A DNA stretch of 64,000 nucleotides from contig NC_037255.1 of NCBI RefSeq assembly GCF_000002425.4, positions 11,486,710 to 11,550,709 of the forward strand, written 5' to 3'. Below the pieces are notes generated by a model. That model ran no database searches, was not told where the DNA came from, and was given only the letters and a program-made list of their open reading frames with translations. This stretch comes from Physcomitrium patens. Taxonomy: Eukaryota; Streptophyta; Bryopsida; Funariales; Funariaceae. Positions 10,660 to 22,451 of the stretch are shown one piece after another (the first letter of the stretch is position 1; each line of letters opens with the position of its first letter). Made by a program: the position numbers and the translations under genes.

Positions 10660-11196
10660 GGTAGTATAAAAGATATGAACATTAAAGAATTAAAATGTCA
10701 ATACACTCTTGTGTCACTTGAAAAGAATAAAAATTATTTAAGATGATATAATATTAAAATAGAATAGCTATTGCTAAAGACAAGAAGACTAGAAAGTCTT
10801 GAAACAAGACTAAGAACTAAAAAGGTGTTGACAAGACTAAAGAAGGCTTTACTCTTGCCTCCATATATACTCTTAACTAAGAGCTATATAACAATGTCCT
10901 ATACAACCTCCAAAACATGTTAACTTTGCAAGACACATATCTTAACTTATAAGACAAGTTTTTGATGTGTATGCTACATAATTAACTTATTTTGTAAGCT
11001 ATTAACACATGGTTAACTTTTTGATACTACAAATACATAGAAAATCAACTACAAATATATGTAAAATCAAAACAACATCTATGAAGCTTTTAAGAAGCTT
11101 TTTAAAAAGATATTATGAAATAAATCTACTTTTATTTATTTCTACTTAATCATATAGGTATATATTAGAGTAAATATCTATGTCCCTGATAGGTAG
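10660..11196 (-). mobile_element. Solo Ty3 LTR with 5-bp target duplication
   Basis: LTR at 10665-11191 (527 bp, minus). It aligns with the other Ty3 LTRs from TATCAGGGACATAG (5' end) to TCTTTTATA (3' end). GGTAG occurs immediately outside both ends (10660-10664 and 11192-11196). No internal sequence lies on either side, so recombination between two LTRs has removed the element body. Confidence 0.85.
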
Positions 11197-12479
11197 TTAC
11201 ATTATGCTCCAAACTCAATGATTAAGACATTAAGTTCATTGAGCCTACAATACCAAGTAACCTTTACATTTCTTAAATAGTTCTATAAATCCATGCCATT
11301 TTTTTTTATTATTGGAATTTAATATATAATCATTGATTTTTTTATCTTCTTATGAAAGATAAAATTTTATTATTGTAGGTGATTCTACTTTCTCTAATAA
11401 TCCTTTTTATAATTCTACTATAATAAGTTGGTCATTAATTATCAATTATACTATCTTTTGCATAATTCTTCAATCTCTAAAAATTTAGGAATTAAATAAG
11501 TCCTATTACATCTGATCACACTTCCAAATAAATTTACCTTGGAATTTTTTTTAACCCCTTGAATAACTATTCTATTAAAGTCATTGAATCTTTTTTTTAA
11601 TAAACTACCATAATTCACCAACTAAAATTCTAATAATTTTTAATATATTACAAAAATCTTGTGTTTTTCAATATGTTGTCAAAATCTTGTGATTTCCAAC
11701 ATAGTCTTAAAATCTTGTGATTTTTAACATGTTTGCTAAAATCTTATAATATCTAATTTGTTATCAAATTTTAGTAATTTCTTCCATCAATTGATGACTC
11801 AAGTAGAGCCACATCTATTTTCATAGACTTCTTATGATGAAAATAGAATCTTGCTATAGATTATATATCCACAAGCAAAAGACCTGAAAGAATTACCAAA
11901 ATTATGTACCTTTGCAATTTTGTCTCCATTCTAATTCTCCACAACTCTATGCCATGCACTTCCTAGCTCTACATTACTCATTTCACAATTTTTATCCTAA
12001 TATAGTTCTAATCAAAGAACTTGAGACTAATATAAAATATAAATAATACAAATCCATTCTTTACCACATGTAATAATGAATAGTACAACAAGTTTTTTGA
12101 TTGCAATTACTTGTTTTATAAAATTCAAACCAAAATGACATACTAAAAATCATATAATTTTTTTTTTACATAACATAAATTAATAGAAAAAATAATAAGA
12201 TAAAATATCAAAAGAAGGACAAAGAAATATCTTTTATTTAATTTTTATTATATATATATATACATAATTATATTTTTTAATAAAAAATTTTAAATTTAAA
12301 TATAAGTTTGTTCATTCTATGAGCACAAAATGTATTGACCAAATACATCAATGTTGTGGACAGAGAATTTTATCTTAAAGAAGCACAAGGACTTTGTTTG
12401 CTATTAAAACTTTTATTATTTTTAAAATACTTTTAAAAAAAATATTACACAATAATATCCAAATATTTTAAAAATTCTT
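11197..12479. other. Unassigned AT-rich stretch
   Basis: No open frame above background and no recognised family. It contains the 28-bp tandem array described separately, and ordinary AT-rich sequence elsewhere. Confidence 0.4.
11635..11775. repeat. 28-bp tandem repeat, about 5 units
   Basis: Units starting at about 11635, 11664, 11692, 11720 and 11748 share the frame TTTTCAATATGTTGTCAAAA then TCTTGTG; the last two are more diverged. Period is 28, not a multiple of 3, so it is not protein-driven. Confidence 0.75.
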
Positions 12480-12784
12480 TTATCTTATAATGTGTTAATA
12501 AATCATATATTACAAGTTTATAGAACAAATAAAAAATAAAGCAAAACCTTCTTTGGAAGCTTTTGTATCTCTCTCTAAAGAAAGTTGCTATTCTTTAAAA
12601 TCATAAATCCTACCCAAATTTTAAATCCTAAATCTTAAATCCAATTTCCAAATTCTAAGCTCTAAATGTTAGTTTATTAATTTTTTATTTAATTTATTTA
12701 AAAAAAAAAGATTTGAAGATTCCAAAGAATTGGTGCCATTTCACTTCAGCAATTGCAAACTTTTTGTTTTTTTAAAAAAAGATA

Positions 12785-12823
<39 letters not shown>

Positions 12824-13425
12824 ATCTATTTACAAAAGACAAATATATAGAGGACATAGATGTTACACATCATGCTACTATTAAAGGAGATTCCTTACTT
12901 CCTCCTATAGGCAAAAAGTGTCCATATTACTGAACATAATTTCTTAATATAAGCATTATAAGGCTAATCCTCTAAATATTCTCAGTGAATTAATTGAAGA
13001 TTTTTGGAGAATATTTATTTTATTTTATTTTATTTTTTCCATATACTACTATAGGAATTCAAATCTAAGATCTCTTAAATGCCACCTAATCACCTTATTA
13101 TCCATCCATCACCATAAATTTTAAGCTATTATTTGATGTTCAAAGCCTCAAATCTTCTCTCTACAAGCTTGTTGCTAGATTTTTTTATTTTTTAAATCTT
13201 TATTTTTTACAAACTATAATTGATTTTCTACCAAAATTTTTATACCTATTTACACACCTATTATAAATATGTCTACTTAATTTTATCTTAAATACATATT
13301 CTAATAATTAATTATTTAATTAATTTTAAAAAACATATATTTTTTAAATATTTAATTTAGTAAATTAAATACAAATTTAAAAACTAATATATTTTATAGT
13401 CATAGGTTAGTTTTTATATATTATA
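12480..13425. repeat. Long repeat R1, copy 1
   Basis: Aligns with 20400-21144 plus 22449-22797 in the same orientation. Shared landmarks: AAATCCTAAATCTTAAATCC block, GAATTGGTGCC, CACATCATGCT, AAATCTCTTAAGTG-like text, CTTGTTGCT, and the end TTAGTTTTTATATATTATA. Read on the minus strand it begins TATAATATATAAAAACTAAC, consistent with a decayed TG LTR end. It lies directly beyond a minus-strand Ty3 integrase end, so it may be that element's 3' LTR. The left edge is approximate. It contains a (TA)n run at 12786-12821. Confidence 0.55.
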
Positions 13426-13439
13426 AAAAATTTCATTAT

Positions 13440-15110
13440 GAAATTCATTCTTTTTAATCTTATACATTCTCTTATATGTGTTATCAATCTTCTTTACTTT
13501 CTTCAATTTCTATTAATACTTCTTTGAATTCTTGATCTTTTTTTTCTTTATCTTATTGCAAAGAGCCTATAAAATCTTTCTTATTGAACCTTGCATTACT
13601 TTGTTTAAAAACCTTCACTTTTTTTATAGTAGATTTTTGATATTTGTTCGATCTAATTCTTATAAAAAATAAATAAAATTTTTATAGAATAATTTACCAT
13701 ATAAGGCCCAAACTATTTCTTTGCAAATTGTTTTTACTATGCTATGTTGATGGATGAAGCTGCTATCATGAAATAAAATCCAATCTCAAACTTATATAGA
13801 TTTAAATCTTAATTGGTGAATCTTATCAAATCTTTCTTTCTACTTTAATCATATTGCTTTTAACTTCTCTTTTAATACTTCTAAATCTTTTAATAATATT
13901 TTTAATTATTGAATTTAAAGTTCTATTAGGCTTGGCTTATCAATTCCATCTTTTTACAATAAAAATCTCCATGTAAGATAAGATTACATAATTGGCATTA
14001 TAGATTTTTGCTTAAGCATCAATTCAATAGACATATAGACAATTAGCATATTATAAGTAGTTCTATTAATCCACAAAGCAAATAGAAGTAATTTTAGCTA
14101 TTATATTTTTTTAATCTTATAAATTCTAGCAATTCGTTAATAATAGAAGGATAACTTCTTTCACTTTTATCATTGACTTTTGGATTATAAGAAGTAGTCA
14201 ATTTTAATTAAATTCTATATTTTTAGAAGAATATCTTTACTTCTATTATATCTAATTATCTTATATTTTTTATTTTTTAATACTTCTATATTAGCTAAAT
14301 ATATCTTTTAATATAAATTAATATATTCTTTTTATAGATTTTATTCTTAAAGTACTTTCTTCAATATAATTTGATAGTTTTTTTTAGCTAAAATTAAATA
14401 TTTTATGTCTCAAATTTTAGATGGCATAGCCTCCAAATTAGTATAAGAATCAATAATTAATCAATAGAGAAAGAGATGAAAATTCAAATGCTTGTAATAG
14501 GAATACTTTTAAAAAATATTGTAACTATATTATGTGATAAATTTTAAAAGTCAAGTTGTTATATGTATTATTTATAATAAGCTTCATAGATGATGCCAAA
14601 TTGTATTTGATGGTTGCGCTTCTATTGTCTTATTTGTAGAAATCCTATGCAACAAAACATATCAATTTATTTATTAATGTGATGAAGAAAATAAAGTAAT
14701 ATCTATTTATTTTATACATGTGAAATGTGTTGAAGTGGCAAAGAGACATATTTTTTCTATTATTATTGATTGTACTTATAAAAAAATTAATTTAAAATAC
14801 TTATATTGCATGTAGTAGAAATAACAAGAACTAATATATCTTTTAAGATTTCTATTATTTTTTTCTAAAAAAAAAAACAAAAGTAATCTTTTTTTAGACA
14901 TTGATTCAACTTATCCAATTATATAGAAATATTTGATCTATCTACATTAGATCTTATAAAAATTTAGTATTAATAAATTCCATTAGAAATATATTTTTTT
15001 CTTTTAATATTTTACTTTGCATATGGCACATTAAAAAAAAACGTTTTAATAAACTACAAGAAATATTTTGCTACAAAGATAGAAGCAAGTTGATCTACAT
15101 TTATAAAAAA
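13440..15110 (-). pseudogene. Integrase remnant of a second Ty3 lineage
   Basis: On the minus strand, stretches read TTSYNPKVNDKSERSYPSII (about 14210-14150), then, after a frame change, LLFALWINRTTYNM, then DKPSLIEL and, near 13760, DWILFHDSSFIHQHS, later YFLELDRTNIKNL. In order these resemble the Ty3 integrase C-terminal half: TAYxPxxNG...ERxH, ALWADRTT, a GDWVLxxDSS box and an ELDGT box. Known role: strand transfer. This set differs from integrases of elements A-F, which end in a chromodomain. RT and Gag of this lineage were not recognised next to it; copia-3 interrupts on the upstream side. Moderate confidence in the family, none in function. Confidence 0.5.
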
Positions 15111-15113
15111 TTA

Positions 15114-15525
15114 TATTGAAGAATAAGAATTTTGAAGTCACAACACTTAGCATCAACAAGGTTGCACACAAAGAGAGTATGGAGTAAGATATATCTCACT
15201 TCCAACATCCAATACTTATAGGTAGTGGTTGGTGCCCAAAAAGACAACTTCCACTCTTTGACTTTTCTACATATGGTCCTAGGATCCTTTTGGCAACTCA
15301 CGAACCTTGACGATATCCTATACTATACAATAATTACTCTTACCTAGTCTTTGGATATTTCTTAGTTAATACCTTATCCTCTTGACTTTGACTCTTGATC
15401 CTTGACCTCAACCTATATCTATAGGATTTTCTTTCTAAAACCAAGAGTCAACCCTTTGCGTTTTAGCAACTTAAGATAATATTTTCTACAAGATAATTTA
15501 TTCTTTTTTTACTTTTACTTCAATA
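15114..15525 (-). repeat. Copia-3 3' LTR (412 bp)
   Basis: Follows CAAAGTGGGAG (15536-15526, minus). Starts TATTGAAGTAAAAG at 15525 and ends TTCTTCAATA at 15114. The last 60 bases recur in the 5' LTR fragment (20214-20274), and the 3' part matches the LTRs of copia-1 and copia-2. Confidence 0.8.
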
Positions 15526-15536
15526 CTCCCACTTTG

Positions 15537-16951
15537 CTATTGATCAAAATACTTTTACTTTGAATGTCTTTGTCAACATGTCGTGTCTATTCTTTACTAA
15601 TGCCTTTGTCAACAAATCAATAAGCATGTTTTCCATTACACAATACTTCATATCAATTACTCTCATTTCAATCTTCTTTCTTATGAAGTGATGTTGAATG
15701 TCAATGTGTTTGGTCTTTGAATGATGCTTGAAATTATTTGTAAATGAAAGACATCCTTGATTGTCACTCCATTGGAGTTGCTTTCATTTGCACATCTTCA
15801 ATGTCCTCAAAAAGTTGTCTTAGCCATATTGCCTCCATTGCACCATGGCTTACTACCATGTACTTTGCATCCATTATTAACCTTACAATTATTGGTTGTT
15901 TCTTGTAATTCCATGATATAGCTCCCACTTCAACAAAGAATACATATCCCATTGTTGATCTTCTATCATTTTCATCTCCAACCCAATCTATATGATAATA
16001 ACTATGCAAAGTAATGTTATCAACTCCAAAGCACAATTTGAAGTTCGAAGTACCTTTTAAGTACCTCTTGATCTTTTTGATGGCTACCCAATAGATTGGT
16101 CTAGCCTTTGACATGTATTGGCTCATAACACTTGGTGCATATGCAAGATCCATCCTTGTGCCAACTATTGCATACATTACTGAGCCCACAACTACCGTGT
16201 ATAGAATATCTTGCATTTCACCTTTAACTTCAGCAAACTCTTCTTCCGTGAACTTCATCAATTTCAAATTGGCCTCGAAAGGTGTTCCAATAGGCTTACA
16301 CTCCTCCATGTTGAATCGTTTCAACATCTCTTCAATATACTTACTTTGGCTCATTGTAATGGTCTTCTTAATACGATCCCTTATAAATTCCACTCTTAAA
16401 CAATAGTGAAGCTCTCTCAAATCATTCATCTCATACTCCTTTTCTAACTTTGCCTTCAACCAATTCCGCATCTTCATAGCATTGATTAAGATGATCAAAT
16501 CATCAATATATAAGATAATAATCAATATGAACTCATTTGATTGCATTATATACAAGAAATGATCAACTTCACATTTTATAAATCCTTCATTCACAAAGAA
16601 TGTATCAATGTGTTGGTCCTATGCCTTTTGAGATTACTTAAGCCCATACAAAGATTCCTTCAACTTACAAATAAGATGTTGATTGCCTTCTTATACAAAT
16701 CCTTGAGGTTGATCTATGTAGATGTCTCTTTTCAAGCTTCCATTGAAGAATACCATTTTCACATCTATTTGATGCATCTCTAAGTCTATTGCTGCCCCAA
16801 TTGCCACAATGGTTCTAGAGGAGGTGAATTTGGCCACAAGAAAAAATGTCTCATTAAAATCAACACTAGCAACTTCTAAGTAGCCTTTGGCAACCAATCT
16901 AGATTTATATCTCATAATATTGTCCATTGCATCGTTTTTGGTTCTAAACAC
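15537..16951 (-). pseudogene. Copia-3 reverse transcriptase and RNase H
   Basis: RT blocks on the minus strand: VFRTKNDAMDNIMRYKSRLVA (from 16951), KMVFFNGSLKRDIYIDQPQ, then from 16594 GFIKCEVDHFLY and the catalytic box ILYIDDLIIL (Val changed to Ile, aspartates kept). RNase H starts near 15990 (DWVGDENDRRSTMGYVFF) and runs to about 15540. One long open stretch of 276 codons (16594-15764) covers RT thumb and RNase H. A stop-rich patch lies at 16690-16595. Known role as in copia-1. Damage is light, but upstream stops leave no complete polyprotein. Confidence 0.85.
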
Positions 16952-17700
16952 CTACTTATAACCAATTGAAGATTGATTTGGTGGTAGTTGAATCAATTTC
17001 CATGTTCTATTTTCCATGAGTGATTTATATTCTTCTTCCATAGTATTCTCTGACTTCATAGCATCCATGGATTTCATTGTATCATAAAAACTCAATGGAT
17101 CAGTAAGAAGAGCAACATTGACATGTTCTTCACTTACTTGAGAAAAAATGTGGTCCTTCCACCATTCACCATATGGTTTTCTATCTATCAAAAGATATCT
17201 CCTTTCATTTGGAGAAGATTCATCTTCTTATACTTCATGCTCTCTTCCATTCTTCTTCTTCCTTAAAGCTTGTCTTTTCTTACTTAAAGGTTGATATTCT
17301 TTATCATCATTATTACCATCAATATCTTCATTGTATTCATTGCTGGTTCTAATAATTGAAGGCACACTAGTCTACATTCTTTGGCACTTCACCTTGATTT
17401 GTATTTTTTTGATCTTCATTATCACCATCATCTTCACCTTCTTTCTTTACTAAAATTGATGATGTATCTATAAATACTCCATTACTTCTACTTGTATACA
17501 TCTCCAAGTGCTCAAAAGTACTCTTATGCTCCAAAAATTCAACATTATGACTTTTGATGATCTTCTTGGTTTCTAAACAAATAAGATTATATATCTTGAT
17601 ACCTTCACAATATCCAATAAACACAAATTTTGTACATTTTGTATTAAATTTGGATTTCATACAATCTGATACCTTTGCATAAGCAATGCATCAAAAGATC
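16952..17700 (-). pseudogene. Copia-3 integrase tail and acidic linker
   Basis: Contains FIGYCEGIKIYNLICLETKK and VEFLEHKSTFEHLEMYTS (17640-17490), an Asp/Glu-rich stretch, then NRTWKLIQLPPN at the RT entrance (17000). The 17660-17367 stretch is in another frame from the rest, so at least one indel lies on each side of it. Confidence 0.75.
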
Positions 17701-18345
17701 TTCATGTGTGAAACATAAGGTTTCTTGCCACTCCAAGCTTCTTATAGAGTCATTGATATGAATGCACTTGTAAAGAATATATTCCTTGTGTATATTGAAG
17801 TAACTATAGCTTCAACTCAAGGTATTGTGCATGAAGCATACTCCTTGCAATCTCTACAATGATGCAATTTTCTCTTGTAGCAATTCTATTTTATGGTAGA
17901 ATGTAAGGAGTAGAAGTTTGTCTTGCAACACCTTGAATCTTCAATAATTCATCAAAATATTTTGACATGTATTCACCTCCATTGTCCATGCATAACACTT
18001 CGATCTTGCACTCACATTGTTTCTCTACAAGAGCCTTAAACTCCTTAAACCTTGAAAAATACTCATTCTTAGCTTTAATGATATAAATCCTTACTTTTCT
18101 TAAAAAATCATCAATGAATATGACAAAGTACCTTGCTCCTCTAATTGATGGTGCCTTTATTAGTCTACAAATATCAAAATACATAATCTCCAAAAATTTT
18201 GGTTGCATGTGTTACAACTCCATTTGGAAATGAAGCCTTTTATTCTTTGCCTTGGATACAATCTTCACAAGTAAGTGTCATGGCATTGTGGCTGAAGTGA
18301 CCAGGATCCAAGCTACTTATTATGGATTAAAGCTCTTTTAAGCAT
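17701..18345 (-). pseudogene. Copia-3 integrase core
   Basis: From about 18205: EIMYFDICRLIKAPSIRGAR, FVIFIDDFLRKVRIYIIKAK, then VLCMDNGGEYMSKYFDELL near 18000 and QTSTPY. These are the first and second catalytic aspartate regions of copia integrases. The third (Glu) region falls near 17880-17830 and is broken. The zinc-binding His/Cys region lies at 18345-18230 with changed residues. Known role: insertion of cDNA. A nonsense codon after QTSTPYILP (17891) ends the longest stretch. Confidence 0.75.
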
Positions 18346-18352
18346 TTGGTAT

Positions 18353-19660
18353 TCAAATGACTAAGTTGTTGATGCCAAATTCCAAACTTATCTTGGTCAT
18401 ATGAAAATCAGCAAATACAACCACTTCAACTCTATTCACCTTCTTACAATTGATGAAGTAGAGATTTCCATCTCTAAGGCCTTTGACAACATGTTCTCTA
18501 CCCAATGTCTTCACAAAGCATCCATTCATGTCAAATTGAACCTTACAACCATGTGATACAAGTTTGCTCATTGAAAGTAGGTTTTTCTTCATCTTTCACA
18601 CATGTAAGACTTCTTTCAATCTGATTCTCTTCATTTGGTCCTTCACAACAATCTCTACAACAATTGAGCCAATTTTAATGACTTGTACCATGCCATTGTT
18701 TCTCAACCAAACTTTGGTTGCTGAAATTTCTTTATAAGAATCAAATGAATACTTGTATAGTGTCATTTGCTTAGTAGTATCCGAATCTATAATCCACTTA
18801 GACATTGCAGCCATAGAAGCTCTTTCACTTGCTATGAAAGCATAGTCATCTTCACTAAAGATATCACAAACATTATTTGCATTCTTTCTATCTCCTTTCT
18901 TGGATTTGTAGCAATTCTTAGCAAAGTGACATGATTTTCTACAAATATAGTAATTTTTCATATTATTCTTTGAACTATCATATTGGTGAGAATAATTACT
19001 TTTGCCTTGTCTTGAAAATAGAGCCAAATCTTCACTTTGATGCTCTTTTTCTTTTCTCTTGGTTACTTCATGGACAAGTCTAGATATGATATAGTTCATA
19101 ATAAACTCTTTCATGTTGATGGACTCCAATACCACAATGAGGTAGTTGTAGGACTTGAATAGGCTCATGAGTAATGTTAATACAATTTTTCTATCATCAA
19201 TTGATTTGTCAATAATTCCTAGTTCGTTTATAAGTGCTTTTATCTTGTTGACATGAGCCATGAGATCATCTCCTTCTTCCATCTTTATTGTTAAGAACTT
19301 CCTTCTTGTCCAAAGAATGTTGGCGAGGTTTCTACTCTCATAAATGTTATAAAGAGTCTTCCTTACTTTTGCTAGTCTAATGCAAGAAATTACATGTGAA
19401 AAATTGGCATCATCAAGATTTATTGCAATTATACCAAAAGCCTTCTTTTCATGTCATTTTTATTTTTTTTGTCACCTTCTTATTAGCATCGTCACTTAGA
19501 AGGTCTTTACTTTTATCAATAATGTTCAAAAGAACCAATGAAGTCAACAAAAGCTCTATTTTATTCTTCTAATGGTAGAAGTTGTGACTCCTAATTTTCT
19601 TAATCACTCTCAAATCCTCACCTTCATTTGGAGCCACATCTAAGAAAAGGGTGTATAAAA
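18353..19660 (-). pseudogene. Copia-3 Gag and protease
   Basis: Gag N-terminal residues run from about 19660 to 19290 with stops (for example IAINLDDANFSHVISC), then one open stretch 19282-18596 of 228 codons starting MEEGDDLMAHVNKIKALINE. The zinc knuckle reads YYICRKSCHFAKNCY, with the first Cys lost. Protease reads WIIDSDTTKQMT, where D-S-G-A would be active. ATG 19282 is internal to Gag, since similarity to the UBN2 region extends upstream. The stretch 18592-18353 (LLSMSKLVSHGCKVQFDMNG) is the protease-integrase connector. Confidence 0.8.
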
Positions 19661-20199
19661 AAAACCAAAAAAAGGAAAGAATGAACTCTCAAAATCAACA
19701 AGAAGATGTTGCTGCTTTAGAAATCTAGAATGCCCTCTTAATGAGTAAACTATTGTTTATATTCTTCAATCATTCTCAACTTCACTTATAAGACTTTTTA
19801 CAAGTCTGATATTCTATCATCACCTCTTGTATAAACTTTGCCTCTCTTTAATCACCTCTCTTCTTTCATAAAATATTTTTAACCTCAGAAAGCAACTCTT
19901 ATCATAATAAGTGGATCTTTTAAAGAGATTAGTACATAAAAATATAAAATTACAACACCAATGATGAAACTAAGTAAAGAAACACAATACAAGTGTCCTA
20001 AAACATCAATCTAAGGTGTCTAACATCCTCCAAGATTATGAATGCACTTAACAATAAATAAGAGTAATAACAATATCAACAACTAGATGTAAAAGTAGGT
20101 TTAGAAGATACCAAATCCTAACATCAGCAACAACCATAAGATCTACTCTTAAGACCAACAAAGACTTCAAAGAACTTCAAAACTCTCATCTAAAGGTGA
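19661..20199 (-). other. Copia-3 leader and Gag 5' end
   Basis: Between the primer-binding site and the first recognisable Gag residues. No separate gene; presumed untranslated leader plus a decayed Gag start. Confidence 0.5.
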
Positions 20200-20213
20200 G
20201 TGGGCCCATAACC
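20200..20213 (-). promoter_or_regulatory. Copia-3 primer-binding site, half initiator-tRNA type
   Basis: Plus-strand bases GTGGGCCCATAACC equal the anticodon arm of plant initiator tRNA-Met (CAT is the anticodon); the element strand is therefore complementary to it. It abuts the 5' LTR end (20214) with no gap. Known: Drosophila copia, yeast Ty5 and Volvox Osser prime with a cut half-molecule of initiator tRNA at this arm, whereas most plant copia elements use the tRNA 3' end (TGGTATCAGAGC). Confidence 0.8.
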
Positions 20214-20274
20214 TATTAAAGAACAAGCACTTTTAAGTCACAACACTTAGCATCAACAAGGTTGCACACAAGAA
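20214..20274 (-). repeat. Copia-3 5' LTR, last 61 bp only
   Basis: Repeats the end of the 3' LTR: CACAACACTTAGCATCAACA and GGTTGCACACA occur at both 15139-15172 and 20238-20271. The other 350 bp are gone; R1 copy 2 flank begins at about 20275. Confidence 0.8.
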
Positions 20275-20399
20275 TTTATTAATCCTTTAGTTTTATTTAA
20301 ATACATATTTTTGATAATAAATGAGTTTTTTTTTTTAAAAAAAAAAGATAATAAAATAAAAAAATACGTATATTTAAAAAAAAAAAAAAATCTATTATC

Positions 20400-21139
20400 A
20401 AAAATCAAGAAAATTAAAGATCCTTGAAATCAAACTAAATTCATATATTCAAAATTTGTAAAACCAATACAAAAAAAAAATCTTCAAGAGTCTTTATATC
20501 CTTATTCAAAAAATATTGCTATCACTTTCATAATCCTAAATTCTATTATATTTCTAAATCCTAAATCCTAATTATTATCATATTTTAAAATCTGTAATCC
20601 TAGATTCTACTTTTAAATCCTAAATTTTAAATTTAAATTTTAAATTTTAAATCATAAATTTTATTTTATTCAAAATTTATATTTTTTAAAAAAATATAAA
20701 GTTGAGTCGATGATTCTATAGAATTGATACCATTATATTTTAGCCACAGCCAACTTGTGGCTTTTTTTTTAAAGGAAAAGCTATATACTAATATATTAAA
20801 AAAATAAATATATAAAAGGCATAGCATCACATATCATGCTTCTATTAAAAAAGATTTCTTATTCCAACCTATTTATGATAAGTGCCCTTATCACTCAATA
20901 TAATCTCCTAATACAAACATTATAAAGCCAAGTTTCTAAGTATCATCAATAAATAAGTTAAAGATTATTTTTAAAAATATTCTTTTACATCCTTCATTTC
21001 TTCCTCTATATGGCACCATATAGATTCTAATATAAAATCTCTTAAGTGTCACATAAGTATCTTGTCATTCCTCCATTTTTACAAGTCCTAAGCCACCTGT
21101 TGATGTCTAAAGCTTCAATTCTTCTTCCTATAACCTTGT

Positions 21140-21144
<5 letters not shown>
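20400..21144. repeat. Long repeat R1, copy 2, left part
   Basis: Same landmarks and order as 12480-13160. Includes several AAATCCTAAATCCTAA-type heptamers (20545-20600). Interrupted at a (TA)n run by the 1.24-kb repeat and resumed at 22449. The stretch 20275-20399 is AT-rich with homopolymer runs and shows nothing else. Confidence 0.55.
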
Positions 21145-21176
<32 letters not shown>

Positions 21177-21182
<6 letters not shown>

Positions 21183-22412
21183 TCCTACCAATGCATCTTA
21201 ATTGGTGGATTAATTAAAAACATATTTTTAAGTTATTTAATTATATAAATATTAAAATTAGAGGATATATTTGACTATTTAATTATTTATTAAAATTTAG
21301 AAGTATTAATAAGTTGTAAAAGTCCTATTAGAAGAAAAGTTATAAAAATGGAGTCTTAGTAAGTCTTGGAGGTAATTATTTTAGTTAATTTAGTATTTTT
21401 ACTTATTGTTAAGTATTAAGGATTAGTTATTAAGACCAATGTCTTCATTGACCTCCTATCTATATTTGTTACTTATAAAAATCCTATTGATGATTAGTTA
21501 GTAGTTAAAAAAAACATGAAGAAAACTTCATGTCTTTTTAGTAATTCTTTAGAAAATAGAATTTTTAGTGGATGTAAATTGATTTTATTACTATAAAAAA
21601 TTGCCAAGGTAGGAAAATATAGTCTTAAATATATTTAATTATTATAAAAATATAATGTTATTTTTTAGAATTTATTTAGAATATTTTAGGAATTTTTATA
21701 GAAGATTTTAAGATCTTTGTAAAATTGAGTTTTATCACCTTGGAAGCCATTATGAAGAAATAAAGCAAGATTCGAAGGACATACAAGATTCTTGAGCTAA
21801 TAGGATATTTTTAAACACCATGATAAAGTCAAAAATACAAAAAAAAAGAGTTTTATTGGTAGAAAATAGGAAGACCAGCAGTTAGTCTAATCCTTGTACG
21901 ACGGGAGGTGTACAAGTACTATATGGATTGTAGCACCTTGGATATAGGTAGGAAGATAAGACTAAGGTCTTAAGGCCTCTTTAAGCACCCCATATACACT
22001 ACTTGTGAGTCTTGGTGAGGCTCGAACTCCTTACCTCTTAAGCAAGTTGACCTTGAAGTAAAAATCATTCACTTAATTTGTTTGTTATTTACATTCTAAC
22101 TTTAATCTATCATAACTTACTCATAGTAACTTAGATTTATATATTTTTTAAGTCATTAAGAAGATAAAAAAAATTATCTATTTAAGAATATATTTTTTAT
22201 TTTTTATTTTTATATTTTACTAGATGAAATTCTAATAAAGAAATTATGACTAGTTTATAGTGTATAATTGCTTGATTGCACTTGTTTGACTTGTTTTGTA
22301 TTGTTCTTATTTTGTTCTTTATTCTAGCTACTTCCATTTCATACCACCAATTATAAGCAACTCTTAATTCAGGCCAACTTATAATTTGGATTGAAGGGTG
22401 AATATTACCGTC

Positions 22413-22415
<3 letters not shown>
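21177..22415 (+). mobile_element. 1.24-kb TG...CA repeat, copy 1 (solo-LTR-like)
   Basis: Aligns end to end with 27625-28871 (1239 versus 1247 bp). It ends TCACA and starts TATAAGTCCTACC, a decayed TG start. It lies inside a (TA)n run of R1, so both flanks are TATATA and a duplication cannot be told from the run. No coding frame. The minus strand near 22030 has AGTTCGAGCCTCACC, like a tRNA B box; no matching A box at normal spacing. Confidence 0.7.

Positions 22416-22451
<36 letters not shown>

Larger units (their letters stand above)
15114..20274 (-). mobile_element. Copia-3, nearly full-length degraded Ty1/copia element
   Basis: Minus-strand order from right to left: truncated 5' LTR, half-tRNA primer site, leader, Gag, protease, integrase, linker, RT, RNase H, polypurine tract, 3' LTR. 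It is the best preserved copia here; most of pol remains in one frame, broken by stops and by a frame change in the linker. The 5' LTR keeps only its last 61 bp, so the outer target duplication cannot be checked. Confidence 0.85.

Noticed and set aside
15101-15301. 66-codon minus-strand open stretch
   Set aside because: Lies wholly in the copia-3 LTR.
16113-16406. 97-codon plus-strand open stretch opposite copia-3 RT
   Set aside because: Antisense shadow of the long RT/RNase H frame; similar shadows occur at 3840-4088 and 6317-6580 opposite the same domain.
22020-22060. tRNA gene or tRNA-derived SINE on the minus strand
   Set aside because: Only a B-box-like GTTCGAGCC is present; no cloverleaf and no A box at proper spacing.
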